Shown here: positions 35,040-45,413 of the stretch, one piece after another
How positions within the stretch are numbered: the first letter of the stretch is position 1
How the letters are laid out: the number at the start of each line of letters is the position of its first letter
Source: Flavobacterium sp. 11
GTDB taxonomy: Bacteria; Bacteroidota; Bacteroidia; Flavobacteriales; Flavobacteriaceae
Assembly (NCBI RefSeq): GCF_002754315.1
Contig: NZ_PEFE01000001.1
Coordinates: 1,550,001 to 1,614,000 of the forward strand
DNA: 64,000 nucleotides
Direction: 5' to 3'
Notes under the pieces: model-generated
What the model was told of the DNA's origin: nothing
Seen by the model: the letters and a program-made list of their open reading frames with translations, nothing else
Database searches by the model: none
Program-made: the position numbers and the translations under genes

Positions 35040-35813
35040 TTAGTGTACTGATAAATGTGTGTGTGTTAACCAGTCTTCTAATAAACGATTAAATTCATCA
35101 GGATGCTCCATCATAGCGGCGTGACCACATTTATCAATCCAGTATAAGGTAGAATTAGGTAATAATTTATTGAATTCTTCTGCAACATCCGGAGGCGTAA
35201 CCTTGTCGTTTTTTCCCCAAATTATACAGGTTTGAACATGCATTTTCGGCAAATCTTTTGCCATGTTATGACGAATGGCGCTTTTGGCAATTGTCAATGT
35301 TTTTATCAATTTTATTCTGTCATTTACGGATTCGTAAACTTCATCAATAAGTTCTTTAGTGGCTACTTTTGGATCATAAAATACATCTTCAGCTTTTTTC
35401 TTGATGTATTCATAATCGCCTCTTTTAGGATAACTATCACCCATAGCGCTTTCATAAAGGCCAGAACTTCCGGTAATTACAAGTCCGGCTACTTTTTCGG
35501 GATACATTTTAGTGTGGTATAAAGCAATATGGCCGCCTAATGAATTTCCTAACAGAATTACTCTGTCCAGCCCCTTGAATGTGATAAAATCTTTAACATA
35601 TTTCGCAAAACTTTTTACATTCGTTTTTAAAATGTTTTGAGTGTATATAGGTAAATCTGGAATGATTATTTTATATCCTTTTGTAGAAAAGTAACTTGCA
35701 ACAGCATCAAAGTTGCTAAGTCCACCCATAAGCCCGTGTAAGATGACAATTGGAGTTCCTTCGCCAGCTTCGTAATAGCTATACCTACCTTCTTTTTTAT
35801 AGTGTTTTTCCAT
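35040..35813 (-). CDS. Alpha/beta-fold hydrolase
   Basis: 257 residues, no signal peptide. HGLMGG at residue 26 provides the oxyanion region. The nucleophile is Ser91 in GNSLGGH, the catalytic acid is probably in GKNDKVTPP, and His is in CGHAAMMEHP near the C-terminus. Generic esterase/hydrolase, substrate unknown. Probably co-transcribed with engB. Confidence 0.9.
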   Translation of the reverse strand: MEKHYKKEGRYSYYEAGEGTPIVILHGLMGGLSNFDAVASYFSTKGYKIIIPDLPIYTQNILKTNVKSFAKYVKDFITFKGLDRVILLGNSLGGHIALYHTKMYPEKVAGLVITGSSGLYESAMGDSYPKRGDYEYIKKKAEDVFYDPKVATKELIDEVYESVNDRIKLIKTLTIAKSAIRHNMAKDLPKMHVQTCIIWGKNDKVTPPDVAEEFNKLLPNSTLYWIDKCGHAAMMEHPDEFNRLLEDWLTHTHLSVH

Positions 35814-36105
35814 TTTTTTTGAATGCGGATTTTCAATTTTGACAAATATAGGATTTAATAAATAAAAAAGAATTTTTACAACAATTTTTAATTGTAAAAT
35901 TATGCGTGTTGTTATAAAAATAGGCTTCTCTTTTTTGTGTATTTGAGCTTCAAATTTTAATTATTTTGAACTTGTTATTACCATTTTAAATTGAAATTTC
36001 ATTGTATTTCACCTCCTTTTTTTAATAACATTACCTTTCTTACAAATAAAACAAAAGAGAGCTAACGTTCTGACTGTCCAAAAATTAAGGGTTTTTGTTT
36101 CAAAG
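35814..36105. other. Gene-free region upstream of the dcw operator
   Basis: About 290 nt of AT-rich DNA between divergent genes. It must hold the hydrolase promoter on the minus strand, but I see no clear TAnnTTTG box close to its start. No RNA gene or repeat is recognised. The MraZ-type boxes begin at 36106. Confidence 0.4.
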
Positions 36106-36169
36106 TGGTTAAACTTATTAACAAAGTGGGATATAGTGGTAAATTGTGGTAATATTTTTTATATTTTTG
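36106..36169 (+). promoter_or_regulatory. MraZ operator and promoter of the dcw cluster
   Basis: GTGG occurs at 36106, 36126, 36136 and 36146, in one 10-bp register with one box missing at 36116. MraZ is known to bind direct TGGGN-type repeats with 10-bp spacing upstream of its own gene. The -7 box TATTTTTG is at 36162-36169, 13 nt after the last box. Binding would block or modulate polymerase. Confidence 0.75.
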
Positions 36170-36194
36170 CTCAACATCATTTAAAACTTTTTGA

Positions 36195-36668
36195 TTGGAT
36201 ACAATTATTGGAACATATGAATGTAAAGTCGATGCTAAAGGAAGGTTGCTGTTGCCAGCGCCTTTGAAAAAGCAATTGGCTGCTTCACTTCAAAACGGCT
36301 TTGTTTTGAAGCGTTCCGTGTTTCAACCCTGTTTGGAGTTGTATCCTATGAGCGAATGGGATTTGATGATGCAAAAAATCAATAAACTGAATCGATTCGT
36401 GAAGAAAAACAATGACTTTATCCGCAGGTTTACTGCTGGAGTTAAAGTGGTTGAGATAGATGCTTTAGGTAGGCTATTAGTACCAAAGGATTTGGTGATG
36501 TTTGCGAGTATTACTAAAGAGGTTGTGTTCTCATCAGCAGTGAATATTGTTGAGATTTGGGATAAAGATTTATACGAAAAATCAATAAATGGTGAGGATG
36601 TTGATTTTGCAGATTTGGCAGAAGAAGTAATGGGAAATATAAATGACGACGACAATGGAATATCATAA
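36195..36668 (+). CDS. mraZ: Transcriptional regulator MraZ
   Basis: 157 residues from TTG 36195, the only start giving the family N-terminus (DTIIGTYECKVDAKGRLLLP). Two AbrB-like SpoVT repeats are visible, with DAKGRLLLP in the first and DALGRLLVP in the second. MraZ is a ring-shaped DNA-binding protein that controls the dcw promoter. Four phased GTGG boxes are directly upstream. Overlaps rsmH by 26 nt. Confidence 0.95.
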   Translation: MDTIIGTYECKVDAKGRLLLPAPLKKQLAASLQNGFVLKRSVFQPCLELYPMSEWDLMMQKINKLNRFVKKNNDFIRRFTAGVKVVEIDALGRLLVPKDLVMFASITKEVVFSSAVNIVEIWDKDLYEKSINGEDVDFADLAEEVMGNINDDDNGIS

Positions 36669-37551
36669 TCCGGTTTTGCTTCATGCATCAGTAGATGGTT
36701 TAAATATTAAGCCAGACGGCATTTATGTTGATGTCACTTTTGGTGGTGGAGGACATTCGAAAGAAATATTGAAAAGACTCGGGCCAAACGGAAAGCTGTT
36801 TGCTTTCGATCAGGATGAAGATGCTTTGGCGAATGCTTTGCCTGATGAAAGATTTACGCTGATTAATGAGAATTTCCGTTTTATAAAACGGTTTTTGCGT
36901 TTTTATGGGGTGAAAAGTGTTGATGGAATCTTGGCAGATTTAGGGGTTTCCTCCCATCAGTTTGACGTTCCTGAAAGAGGTTTTTCTACTCGTTTTGATG
37001 CGGGGTTGGATATGAGAATGAGTCAAAAAAATGATTTGAATGCCTATCGGGTTGTCAATGAATATGATGATGCGAATTTGAGAAGGGTGTTCTTGGATTA
37101 TGGAGAATTGAAAAATGCACCTGCTTTGTCCAGAACAATTATAGAAGCCAGAGAGGAACAGCCAATCAAGACAACTGATGAATTAAAAGAGGTCTTGGCG
37201 AGATATTTACCGGAAAGAGTTAGGAATAAAATATTGGCTCAAATTTACCAGGCGATTCGAATTGAAGTGAATCAGGAAATGGATGTTTTGAAAGAATTTT
37301 TGGAACAATCTTTAGAAATATTGAATCCAGGCGGAAGATTGAGCGTGATTTCATATCATTCATTAGAAGATCGATTGGTGAAAAGATTTATGAAAAACGG
37401 AATGTTTGAAGGAGAACCTGAACGTGACTTTTTTGGTAATTTTTCAGTGCCATTTAAAACGGTAGGAAAATTAATTGTTCCGGATAATGCTGAAATAAAA
37501 GAGAACAATAGAGCAAGAAGTGCCAAATTAAGAATTGCTGAGAAGATATAA
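36643..37551 (+). CDS. rsmH: 16S rRNA (cytosine1402-N4)-methyltransferase RsmH
   Basis: 302 residues. The N-terminal block MEYHNPVLLHASVDGL and the SAM loop DVTFGGGGHSKEIL are diagnostic. GILADLGVSSHQFD and the C-terminal ISYHSLEDRLVKRFM also match. Start is either ATG 36643 or ATG 36655; the second gives the more usual MEYHNPV start. Methylates N4 of C1402 in 16S rRNA. Confidence 0.95.
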   Translation: MTTTMEYHNPVLLHASVDGLNIKPDGIYVDVTFGGGGHSKEILKRLGPNGKLFAFDQDEDALANALPDERFTLINENFRFIKRFLRFYGVKSVDGILADLGVSSHQFDVPERGFSTRFDAGLDMRMSQKNDLNAYRVVNEYDDANLRRVFLDYGELKNAPALSRTIIEAREEQPIKTTDELKEVLARYLPERVRNKILAQIYQAIRIEVNQEMDVLKEFLEQSLEILNPGGRLSVISYHSLEDRLVKRFMKNGMFEGEPERDFFGNFSVPFKTVGKLIVPDNAEIKENNRARSAKLRIAEKI

Positions 37552-37563
37552 TTAGTCATAAAA

Positions 37564-37911
37564 ATGAAAAACGGAGTTTACAGCCTATTGAAAGCGCGGT
37601 TTCTTATAAATGATGATGCGGTAAAAAACTGGCGGTTTATTGTTTTTGTAATTCTATTGGCGATTGTTATGATTGCTAATACACAGCGATTTGAGCAGAA
37701 AGTATTTAGGATTGCAGAGTTGACAAATCAGGTAAAAGAGTTGCGTTCAGAATTTGTGGACAGACGCTCAGAATTAATGAAATTAAAAATGGAATCGACT
37801 GTTTCTGAAAAAATGATAGCAAAAGAAATTTTTCCCTCAACAGTTCCTCCAATAAAAATAAAGGTTAAAAAAGAAGAAGAAAAAAGCTTTTTCAAAAAAA
37901 TATGGCAGTAG
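37564..37911 (+). CDS. ftsL: FtsL-like cell division protein
   Basis: 115 residues, bitopic. A short cytoplasmic N-terminus precedes a membrane helix at about 22-41 (WRFIVFVILLAIVMIANTQ). A coiled-coil periplasmic segment (IAELTNQVKELRSEFVDRRSELMKLKME) follows. Size, topology and place between rsmH and ftsI identify it as the FtsL slot of the divisome. Sequence itself is weakly conserved. Overlaps ftsI by 10 nt. Confidence 0.85.
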   Translation: MKNGVYSLLKARFLINDDAVKNWRFIVFVILLAIVMIANTQRFEQKVFRIAELTNQVKELRSEFVDRRSELMKLKMESTVSEKMIAKEIFPSTVPPIKIKVKKEEEKSFFKKIWQ

Positions 37912-39908
37912 AAGATAAATACATATCGTACAGAATTTATCTGGTTGCATTCGCTATCTTATTGATGGCTATTGCTATTGCTGTAAAATTGACAAATATT
38001 CAATGGGTCGAAGGTGATTATTATAGAAAATTAGCCAAGGAAAGAACCGTTAAGAATTTTGTGATTCCAGCAAATAAAGGAAATATATATTCTGCAGACG
38101 GAAGCCTTTTAGCTACTTCTATTCCGAATTATGAAATACGTTTTGATGCCGTGGCTCCAAAAGCTGAAGCATTTGAAAAAAATGTTAAGTCATTGTCAGA
38201 TTCATTGGCATCGGTTTTAGGAAAACCATCTAATTTTTTTGAAAACGAATTAAGAAAAGCCAGGGCTAATAAAAACAGATATTATTTAGTTGCCCGTAAA
38301 TTAAGTTATACACAGTATTCTAAAATAAAAAGCTTTCCGTTGTTCAATTTGGGTGCTTACAAGGGCGGAATTATAATTGAACAAGAAACTGTAAGAGAAC
38401 ACCCAATTGGTAAAATCGCTGAAAGAACTATTGGTTACGATAGAATTGATGAAAGTGGCCAATTAAAACGAGTAGGAATAGAAGGTGCTTTTGGAAAATA
38501 TCTAAATGGAAAAGACGGTAAAATTCTAAAACAAAAAATTGCAAAAGGGCAATGGAAACCCATTCGTGACGTAAACGAAGTTGATCCGCAAGATGGATAC
38601 GATGTAATTTCTACTATTGATGTTTACATTCAAGATATTGCGCATCATGCCTTGTTGAAACAATTGGAAGAATATGGCGCTGAACATGGTTGTGTGGTGG
38701 TTATGGAAACCAAAACCGGTCAGGTTAAAGCGATTTCTAATTTGGGAAGAGACGAGAAATCAGGTAATTATTATGAAACCATAAATTATGCTGTTGCAGA
38801 ATCTCATGAACCAGGTTCTACCTTCAAATTGGTTGATATGATTGCGCTTTTGGATGATAATAAAGTCGATACATCTAAGGTTTACGATAGTCGTGGTGGT
38901 GTTATAACTTACAGAGGTGATAAAGTTCGTGATTCGCATGAAGGCGGATATGGAAAAATATCGCTTGGAAAAGGCTTTGAAGTTTCTTCCAATACTATTT
39001 TAGTTCAGGCTGTTGTAGAAAATTATAAAAATAATCCACAGCAATTTATCGATAGAATAAATAAAATGGGTTTGAACAAACCTCTTGGATTACCATTTCA
39101 AGGCGAAGGAAAACCGATTGTTCACCAAACATCAGATAAAAATTGGAATCCTAATATTTTACCATGGATGGCTTTTGGATATAGTGTTGCAATGACACCT
39201 TTGCAAACTTTGACTTTATATAATGCTGTTGCAAATAACGGAGAAATGGTAAAACCACAATTCGTTTCAGAAATTAAAGAATGGAATAAAACCATCAAGA
39301 AATACGATAAACAAATTATCAATCCGAAGATTTGTTCAGATGCAACTATCAAAAAATTAAAAGCGCTTTTATCAAATGTGGTAAAAAGAGGAACAGGTGC
39401 AAAGCTATATTCTAAAGATTTTTCTATGGCAGGAAAAACAGGAACTGCGCAAGCCAATTATGGGAAAAATGGCGGAAATGACAAACATTATATTTCATCT
39501 TTCGTAGGATTTTTTCCTGCTGAACATCCTAAATATTCTTGCATTGTTGTAGTTCATGCGCCAAATACATCAATGAATAATTATTATGGAGCTGATGTTG
39601 CCGGACCAGTTTTCAAGAGAATTGCTCAAAAGATTTTCACCGATGCGCCTTCAACAAATGAGATTAAAAATCTAAATAGGAAAATACAAAAGCAGGAGAA
39701 TAATTATGATTCTTACTTTGTTAAATCAGAAAAGAAATTGCAATTAATTCCAAATGTGAAAGGAATGTCTGGAATGGATGCGGTTGCTTTATTAGAGAAT
39801 TTAGGTATAAAAGTAAAGGCTGTTGGAGTTGGTAAAGTGAAAAAACAATCACTTGCTGCGGGTCAGAATATTGTTAAAAATACAACTATACTATTGGAAT
39901 TATCATGA
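37902..39908 (+). CDS. ftsI: Division-specific penicillin-binding protein (FtsI/PBP3) with PASTA domain
   Basis: 668 residues. A membrane anchor (about 10-29) is followed by a dimerisation domain and the transpeptidase: SxxK in PGSTFKL, SxN in VSSNTI, KTG in GKTGTAQ. A C-terminal PASTA domain (about 612-668, LIPNVKGMSGMDAVALLENLG) is present. It makes septal cross-links with FtsW. Four bases overlap with murE. Confidence 0.95.
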   Translation: MAVEDKYISYRIYLVAFAILLMAIAIAVKLTNIQWVEGDYYRKLAKERTVKNFVIPANKGNIYSADGSLLATSIPNYEIRFDAVAPKAEAFEKNVKSLSDSLASVLGKPSNFFENELRKARANKNRYYLVARKLSYTQYSKIKSFPLFNLGAYKGGIIIEQETVREHPIGKIAERTIGYDRIDESGQLKRVGIEGAFGKYLNGKDGKILKQKIAKGQWKPIRDVNEVDPQDGYDVISTIDVYIQDIAHHALLKQLEEYGAEHGCVVVMETKTGQVKAISNLGRDEKSGNYYETINYAVAESHEPGSTFKLVDMIALLDDNKVDTSKVYDSRGGVITYRGDKVRDSHEGGYGKISLGKGFEVSSNTILVQAVVENYKNNPQQFIDRINKMGLNKPLGLPFQGEGKPIVHQTSDKNWNPNILPWMAFGYSVAMTPLQTLTLYNAVANNGEMVKPQFVSEIKEWNKTIKKYDKQIINPKICSDATIKKLKALLSNVVKRGTGAKLYSKDFSMAGKTGTAQANYGKNGGNDKHYISSFVGFFPAEHPKYSCIVVVHAPNTSMNNYYGADVAGPVFKRIAQKIFTDAPSTNEIKNLNRKIQKQENNYDSYFVKSEKKLQLIPNVKGMSGMDAVALLENLGIKVKAVGVGKVKKQSLAAGQNIVKNTTILLELS

Positions 39909-41368
39909 GTATATTAAAAGATATATTGTATAAAGTAGCTATCGAAGCTGTAAAAGGTTCGACGGATATTACTATTAATAAAATGGATTTCGATTCTAGA
40001 AAAATCGGGTCTAATGATATTTTTGTGGCTATTCGTGGCTCCATTTCTGATGGTCACGATTTTATAGAAAAAGCAATTGAGCAGGGTGCTGTAGCGGTTA
40101 TATGCGATACATTTCCGGAGAATATTGCTAAAGGAATTACTTATGTTCAGGTAAAAGATACGAATTCGGCCTTGGCATTTATGGCTGCAAATTATTTTGG
40201 AGATCCTTCTCAAAACTTGAAATTGGTTGGAATTACGGGAACAAACGGTAAAACGACCATTGCTTCTTTGTTGTACCAATTGTTTAAAAAAGCAGGTTTT
40301 AAAGTTGGATTACTTTCGACAGTAAAAATTTTGGTTGATGATGTTGAATATAAAGCGACTCACACGACTCCAGATTCAATTACGATAAATCATTACCTAA
40401 AGGAGATGGTTGAAAACGGTGTCGAATACTGTTTTATGGAAGTGAGTTCTCATGGAATTCATCAAAAAAGAACCGAAGCGTTGCATTTTGTTGGCGGTAT
40501 TTTTACCAATTTGTCTCACGATCATTTGGATTACCATCCAACGTTTGCAGAATACAGAGATGTGAAAAAATCGTTTTTCGATAATTTGCCAAAAACAGCA
40601 TTTGCATTGTCCAATATTGATGATAAAAATGGACAAGTGATGTTGCAGAATACTGTGGCAAAAAAACTGACCTATGCCTTAAAATCATATGCCGATTATA
40701 AAGCACAAATTCTGGAAAATCAATTGTCAGGTTTGTTATTGAAAATAAATGGAAATGAAGTTTGGGTAAAACTGATAGGAACATTTAATGCCTATAATTT
40801 ATTGGCTATTTATGGAACTGCGATAGAACTGGGAATGGAAAGTTTAGAAGTACTTCGATTATTATCTGATTTAGAAAGTGTTTCGGGACGTTTTCAATTT
40901 ATTGTTTCTGCTTCAAATATTACAGCGATTGTAGATTATGCGCATACACCGGATGCATTAGAAAATGTGCTAAAAACGATTAATGACATTCGTACAAAAA
41001 ACGAACAACTAATTACGGTTGTAGGTTGTGGCGGAAATAGAGATAAAACCAAGCGACCAATTATGGCTGGCATTGCGTCGGATTTAAGTGATAAAGCAAT
41101 TTTTACTTCGGATAATCCAAGAAATGAAGACCCAGAAGCAATTATTGCAGAAATGGAATTAGGCGTTGCTCCTCAGAATTATAAAAAAATGTTGACCATA
41201 ACCGATAGGAAACAAGCTATAAAAACGGCTTGCCAATTGGCTCAGCCCAATGATATTATTTTAATTGCCGGGAAAGGACATGAAACGTATCAGGAAATAA
41301 ATGGTATCCGTCATGATTTTGACGATATGAAAATAGTTAAAGAAATATTAGATCAACTAGGAAAATAA
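39905..41368 (+). CDS. murE: UDP-MurNAc-tripeptide synthetase MurE
   Basis: 487 residues. ATP loop GITGTNGKTT, Mur ligase central and C-terminal domains. The specificity motif DNPR (SDNPRNEDPEA) marks meso-diaminopimelate as the added residue, as expected for a Gram-negative wall. KGHETYQE is the family's late block. Overlaps ftsI by 4 nt. Confidence 0.96.
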   Translation: MSILKDILYKVAIEAVKGSTDITINKMDFDSRKIGSNDIFVAIRGSISDGHDFIEKAIEQGAVAVICDTFPENIAKGITYVQVKDTNSALAFMAANYFGDPSQNLKLVGITGTNGKTTIASLLYQLFKKAGFKVGLLSTVKILVDDVEYKATHTTPDSITINHYLKEMVENGVEYCFMEVSSHGIHQKRTEALHFVGGIFTNLSHDHLDYHPTFAEYRDVKKSFFDNLPKTAFALSNIDDKNGQVMLQNTVAKKLTYALKSYADYKAQILENQLSGLLLKINGNEVWVKLIGTFNAYNLLAIYGTAIELGMESLEVLRLLSDLESVSGRFQFIVSASNITAIVDYAHTPDALENVLKTINDIRTKNEQLITVVGCGGNRDKTKRPIMAGIASDLSDKAIFTSDNPRNEDPEAIIAEMELGVAPQNYKKMLTITDRKQAIKTACQLAQPNDIILIAGKGHETYQEINGIRHDFDDMKIVKEILDQLGK

Positions 41369-41372
41369 AAGT

Positions 41373-41443
41373 TTAATCGTTGATTTGGTTAACTGTTTAA
41401 TCTAATAGTAATCAAATCAGCAAATAAACAAATCAACGATTAA
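41373..41443. repeat. Inverted repeat between murE and mraY
   Basis: Perfect 15-bp arms TTAATCGTTGATTTG (41373-41387) and its complement (41429-41443), 41-nt loop. It lies in the only sizeable gap of the 5' half of the dcw cluster, with no T-run. Confidence 0.75.
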
Positions 41444-41461
41444 CCAAATAAACAAAGATAT

Positions 41462-42691
41462 ATGCTATACTATTTATTTGAATATTTAGACAAAATATTA
41501 GATGTTCCTGGAACAGGTGTTTTTCAGTACATCACTTTTAGATCAGCGTTAGCATTGATGCTTTCTTTGCTATTGTCTACAATTTATGGTAAAAGAATCA
41601 TCCGTTTTCTGCAAAGGCAGCAAGTGGGAGAAACCGTTCGTGAACTTGGTCTGGCTGGTCAAAATGAAAAAGCGGGAACACCAACAATGGGTGGGTTAAT
41701 TATCATATTTGCTACTCTGGTTCCAGTTGTGCTTTTTGCAAAACTGCATAACATCTACATTGTTTTGTTGATTGTAACCACACTTTGGATGGGAACAATT
41801 GGTTTTATAGATGATTATATCAAAATTTTCAAGAAAGATAAAGAAGGATTAAAAGGAATATTCAAAGTTGTAGGACAAGTAGGTCTTGGTTTAATAGTAG
41901 GTACGGTTCTTTATTTTAGTCCTGGTGTTACGGTTCGTACAGATACTTCTACATCGGATATTTTTAAAGTGCCAGCACAAACGGTGATTTTGCCTGCGCC
42001 AGTTGAAGAAAAATCTACGGCTACTACAATCCCGTTCTTTAAAAATAATGAATTTGATTATGCTGAATTATTAGCATGGACTGGCGAAGGATATGAAAAA
42101 TGGGCTTGGTTAATTTTTATTCCAGTTGTTATTTTTATTATAACGGCAGTTTCTAATGGTGCTAATTTAACGGATGGAATTGATGGACTTGCCGCAGGAA
42201 CTTCTGCTGTTTCAGTTCTGGCGTTAGGAATATTTACGTTCGTTTCAGGAAATATAATTTTCTCCAATTACTTGAATATAATGTATATCCCTAATTCAGG
42301 GGAAATGACGGTTTTTATAGCCGCATTTGTGGGATCATTGATTGGATTTCTTTGGTACAACTCGTACCCGGCATCGGTATTTATGGGCGATACAGGAAGT
42401 TTGACTATTGGTGGAATTATTGCAGTTCTGGCAATTGCCGTTCGAAAAGAAATGTTGATTCCTTTATTGTGCGGAATTTTCCTTGTCGAAAATCTATCGG
42501 TGGTTTTACAAGTAAGTTATTTTAAGTATACCAAGAAACGCTTTGGCGAAGGCCGAAGAATATTTTTAATGTCTCCTTTACATCATCATTATCAGAAGAA
42601 AGGGTATCATGAAAGTAAAATAGTAACGCGTTTTTGGATTGTTGCCATAATGCTCGCCATACTGTCAATTGTTACCTTAAAATTAAGATAA
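41462..42691 (+). CDS. mraY: Phospho-MurNAc-pentapeptide transferase MraY
   Basis: 409 residues with about ten membrane segments. The Mg-binding aspartates are in IDDYIK and the DGIDGLAAG loop. The terminal [12 protein letters not shown] carries the conserved HHH motif. An insert of about 45 residues after YFSPG (about residues 155-200) is typical of Bacteroidetes. Makes lipid I at the inner membrane. Ends 1 nt before murD. Confidence 0.96.
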   Translation: MLYYLFEYLDKILDVPGTGVFQYITFRSALALMLSLLLSTIYGKRIIRFLQRQQVGETVRELGLAGQNEKAGTPTMGGLIIIFATLVPVVLFAKLHNIYIVLLIVTTLWMGTIGFIDDYIKIFKKDKEGLKGIFKVVGQVGLGLIVGTVLYFSPGVTVRTDTSTSDIFKVPAQTVILPAPVEEKSTATTIPFFKNNEFDYAELLAWTGEGYEKWAWLIFIPVVIFIITAVSNGANLTDGIDGLAAGTSAVSVLALGIFTFVSGNIIFSNYLNIMYIPNSGEMTVFIAAFVGSLIGFLWYNSYPASVFMGDTGSLTIGGIIAVLAIAVRKEMLIPLLCGIFLVENLSVVLQVSYFKYTKKRFGEGRRIFLMSPLHHHYQKKGYHESKIVTRFWIVAIMLAILSIVTLKLR

Positions 42692-42692
42692 C

Positions 42693-44024
42693 ATGAGGTT
42701 AGTAATCTTAGGTGGAGGAGAAAGTGGTGTAGGTACTGCTATTCTGGGCAAGAAAAAAGGATATGAAGTTTTTGTATCTGATTTCGGAAAGATAAAAGGG
42801 AATTACAAAGAGGTTCTTATCATTAATGGAATAGCTTGGGAAGAGGAAAAGCATACCGAAGATTTGATTTTGAATGCTGATGTGGTCATGAAAAGTCCAG
42901 GAATTCCGGATAAATCTCCAATAGTAAAAAAGCTTATTGAAAAAGGAATTCCAGTATTATCTGAAATTGAATTCGCTGCACCTTTTACAGATGCAACCAT
43001 AATAGGGATTACCGGTAGTAATGGAAAGACAACTACCACAATGCTTACCCATCATTTGCTGAAATCTGCAGGATTAAATGTAGGATTGGGAGGGAATATT
43101 GGAAAGAGTTTTGCCTGGCAAGTAGCAGATAATAAATATGATTCTTATGTGCTGGAGTTGAGCAGTTTTCAATTGGACGGAATCTTGAATTTTAAGCCAC
43201 ATATTGCCATTATTACGAATATTAGTCCAGATCATTTAGATCGATACGATTACAAATATGAGAATTACATTGATGCAAAGTTTAGAATTACGATGAATCA
43301 AACCGAGGAAGATTACCTCATTTATGATGCCGATGATGAAGCCATTACAGAATGGTTTAAGACACATACAACAAAAGCCAAATTAATTCCTTTTTCATTG
43401 ACTAAAACTTTCAGCGAAGGAGCTTATATAAAAAACAACAAAATGGAAATTTCAATCAATCACGAAGAGTTTACAATGGACACAGGACATATTGCATTAG
43501 AAGGAAAACATAACATGAAAAACGCAATGGCAGCAACCTCTGTGGCAAAATTGATGCAGATTAGAAAATCTACAATACGTGAAAGTTTATCTAATTTTCA
43601 GGGAGTGGAACACCGTCTTGAAAAAGTATTGAAAATTCAGAATGTACAATATATCAATGATTCAAAAGCAACTAATGTAAACGCCACTTTTTTTGCATTA
43701 GACAGCATGAATACACCTACAGTTTGGATTGTGGGAGGTGTTGATAAAGGAAATGATTACAATGAATTGATGTCATTAGTTCGTGAAAAAGTAAAAGCGA
43801 TTATCTGTCTTGGTGTGGATAATAAAAAAATCATTGATGTTTTTGGTAACGTAGTCGATATAATGATTGAAGTCTCTACTATGAATGATGCCGTGAAAAT
43901 GGCTCAAAGATTATCAGAAAAAGGCGATACGGTTTTATTGTCTCCTGCATGTGCCAGTTTCGATTTATTCGAAAACTACGAAGACAGAGGAAAACAATTC
44001 AAACAAGCAGTTAAGAATTTATAG
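42693..44024 (+). CDS. murD: UDP-MurNAc-alanine:D-glutamate ligase MurD
   Basis: 443 residues. Rossmann-like N-terminus (LGGGESGVGTA), ATP loop GITGSNGKTTTT, NISPDHLDRY, and C-terminal LLSPACASFDLFENYEDRG. Adds D-Glu to UDP-MurNAc-L-Ala in the cytoplasm. A short intergenic inverted repeat follows before ftsW. Confidence 0.96.
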   Translation: MRLVILGGGESGVGTAILGKKKGYEVFVSDFGKIKGNYKEVLIINGIAWEEEKHTEDLILNADVVMKSPGIPDKSPIVKKLIEKGIPVLSEIEFAAPFTDATIIGITGSNGKTTTTMLTHHLLKSAGLNVGLGGNIGKSFAWQVADNKYDSYVLELSSFQLDGILNFKPHIAIITNISPDHLDRYDYKYENYIDAKFRITMNQTEEDYLIYDADDEAITEWFKTHTTKAKLIPFSLTKTFSEGAYIKNNKMEISINHEEFTMDTGHIALEGKHNMKNAMAATSVAKLMQIRKSTIRESLSNFQGVEHRLEKVLKIQNVQYINDSKATNVNATFFALDSMNTPTVWIVGGVDKGNDYNELMSLVREKVKAIICLGVDNKKIIDVFGNVVDIMIEVSTMNDAVKMAQRLSEKGDTVLLSPACASFDLFENYEDRGKQFKQAVKNL

Positions 44025-44035
44025 GAATGTTTAAG

Positions 44036-44073
44036 GTTTAACGTTTAAGGTTGAGAAACTTTAAACGTTAAAC
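44036..44073. repeat. Inverted repeat between murD and ftsW
   Basis: Perfect 13-bp arms GTTTAACGTTTAA (44036-44048) and its complement (44061-44073), 12-nt loop, no T-run. It could stall transcription or process the dcw transcript. Confidence 0.75.
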
Positions 44074-44096
44074 ACAAAACTTTAAACTAATAAGAA

Positions 44097-45383
44097 ATGA
44101 AACAACTAGTCAACAATTTAAAAGGAGATAAAGGTATTTGGTCATTCGTGGCCTTATTGGCTTTGTTTTCATTTATGCCTGTTTTTAGTGCTAGTAGTAA
44201 TTTGGCTTATATCGGTCAAGGAAACGGAAATACATTGGGTTATTTGGTTAAACATATTGTGCATATCTGTATTGGTTTTACCATTATTTTCATGGTGCAT
44301 AAAGTACCTTACCACTATTTCAAGGCTGTTTCCAAAGGAGCGTTGTATATTGTTTGGGTATTATTGGCCTACACATTAATAAAGGGAACAGTAATTGCTG
44401 GTGCCAATGCCAGTCGATGGATTCAGGTTCCGTTCATAGGGGTTACGTTTCAAACTTCAACATTGGCAGCAATGGTGTTGTTTATTTTTGTAGCGCGTTA
44501 TTTGTCTAAAACTCGAGAAGTTCCTATTTCTTTTAAATCCTCAATTTGGGAGCTTTGGTTGCCGGTATTCATTACGTTGGCATTCATTCTTCCGGCCAAT
44601 TTTTCTACTACGGCATTAATTTTCTCCATGGTGTTGATGTTGGTTTTCATTGGAAAATATCCGTTGCGTTATATTGGCATAGTTGTAGGGTCAGGAATAG
44701 TATTTCTTGCATTTTTTATTCTTGTGGCTAAAGCTTTTCCGGATGCTTTTCCTAATCGTGTCGATACTTGGATTAGTCGTATTGATAATTTTACCAGTGA
44801 TAAACCCGATGAAGATGATTATCAAATAGAGAAAGCTAAAATTGCTATAGCTTCGGGAAAAATATATGGATTAGGTCCTGGAAAAAGTGTTCAAAAGAAC
44901 TTTTTGCCGCAATCTTCTTCCGATTTTATTTTTGCCATAATCGTGGAGGAATATGGGCTTTTAGGCGGCTTAGGAGTACTGATGTTGTATTTATTGTTGT
45001 TGTTTCGATTTGTAATAGCATCGCATAAAGCCAATTCACTGTTTGGAAAATTAGTAGTTGTGGGATTGGGTTTTCCCATGATATTTCAGGCGATGGTAAA
45101 TATGGCTGTAGCGGTTGAATTATTGCCGGTTACGGGACAAACATTGCCCTTAATCAGTAGTGGAGGAAGTTCAATCTGGATGACTTGTTTTGCACTTGGA
45201 ATCATCATTAGTGTTACGAAAAAAGAAGAAGAAATTGCGCAGGAATTGAAAGATGCTGCCAAGAGAGAAGAAGCGCTTCAAAAATTAATTGACCGGGAAT
45301 TAGAAGAGGAAGAGGTTGTAGCGGAGAATTATTCGATAGAAGATAAAGCTAATAATCCGATGCACGCGGTTTTAAATAAATAA
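44097..45383 (+). CDS. ftsW: Septal peptidoglycan polymerase FtsW
   Basis: 428 residues with about ten membrane helices, SEDS family. The conserved catalytic-loop region appears in the NRVDTWISRIDN to GPGKSVQKNFLPQSSSDFIF stretch. The signature LPLISSGGSS is near residue 350. The C-terminal tail of about 45 charged residues is cytoplasmic. Polymerises glycan strands with FtsI. Confidence 0.95.
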   Translation: MKQLVNNLKGDKGIWSFVALLALFSFMPVFSASSNLAYIGQGNGNTLGYLVKHIVHICIGFTIIFMVHKVPYHYFKAVSKGALYIVWVLLAYTLIKGTVIAGANASRWIQVPFIGVTFQTSTLAAMVLFIFVARYLSKTREVPISFKSSIWELWLPVFITLAFILPANFSTTALIFSMVLMLVFIGKYPLRYIGIVVGSGIVFLAFFILVAKAFPDAFPNRVDTWISRIDNFTSDKPDEDDYQIEKAKIAIASGKIYGLGPGKSVQKNFLPQSSSDFIFAIIVEEYGLLGGLGVLMLYLLLLFRFVIASHKANSLFGKLVVVGLGFPMIFQAMVNMAVAVELLPVTGQTLPLISSGGSSIWMTCFALGIIISVTKKEEEIAQELKDAAKREEALQKLIDRELEEEEVVAENYSIEDKANNPMHAVLNK

Positions 45384-45413
45384 GTGGTTTTATAAAATTA
45401 GAAATTAATAAAA

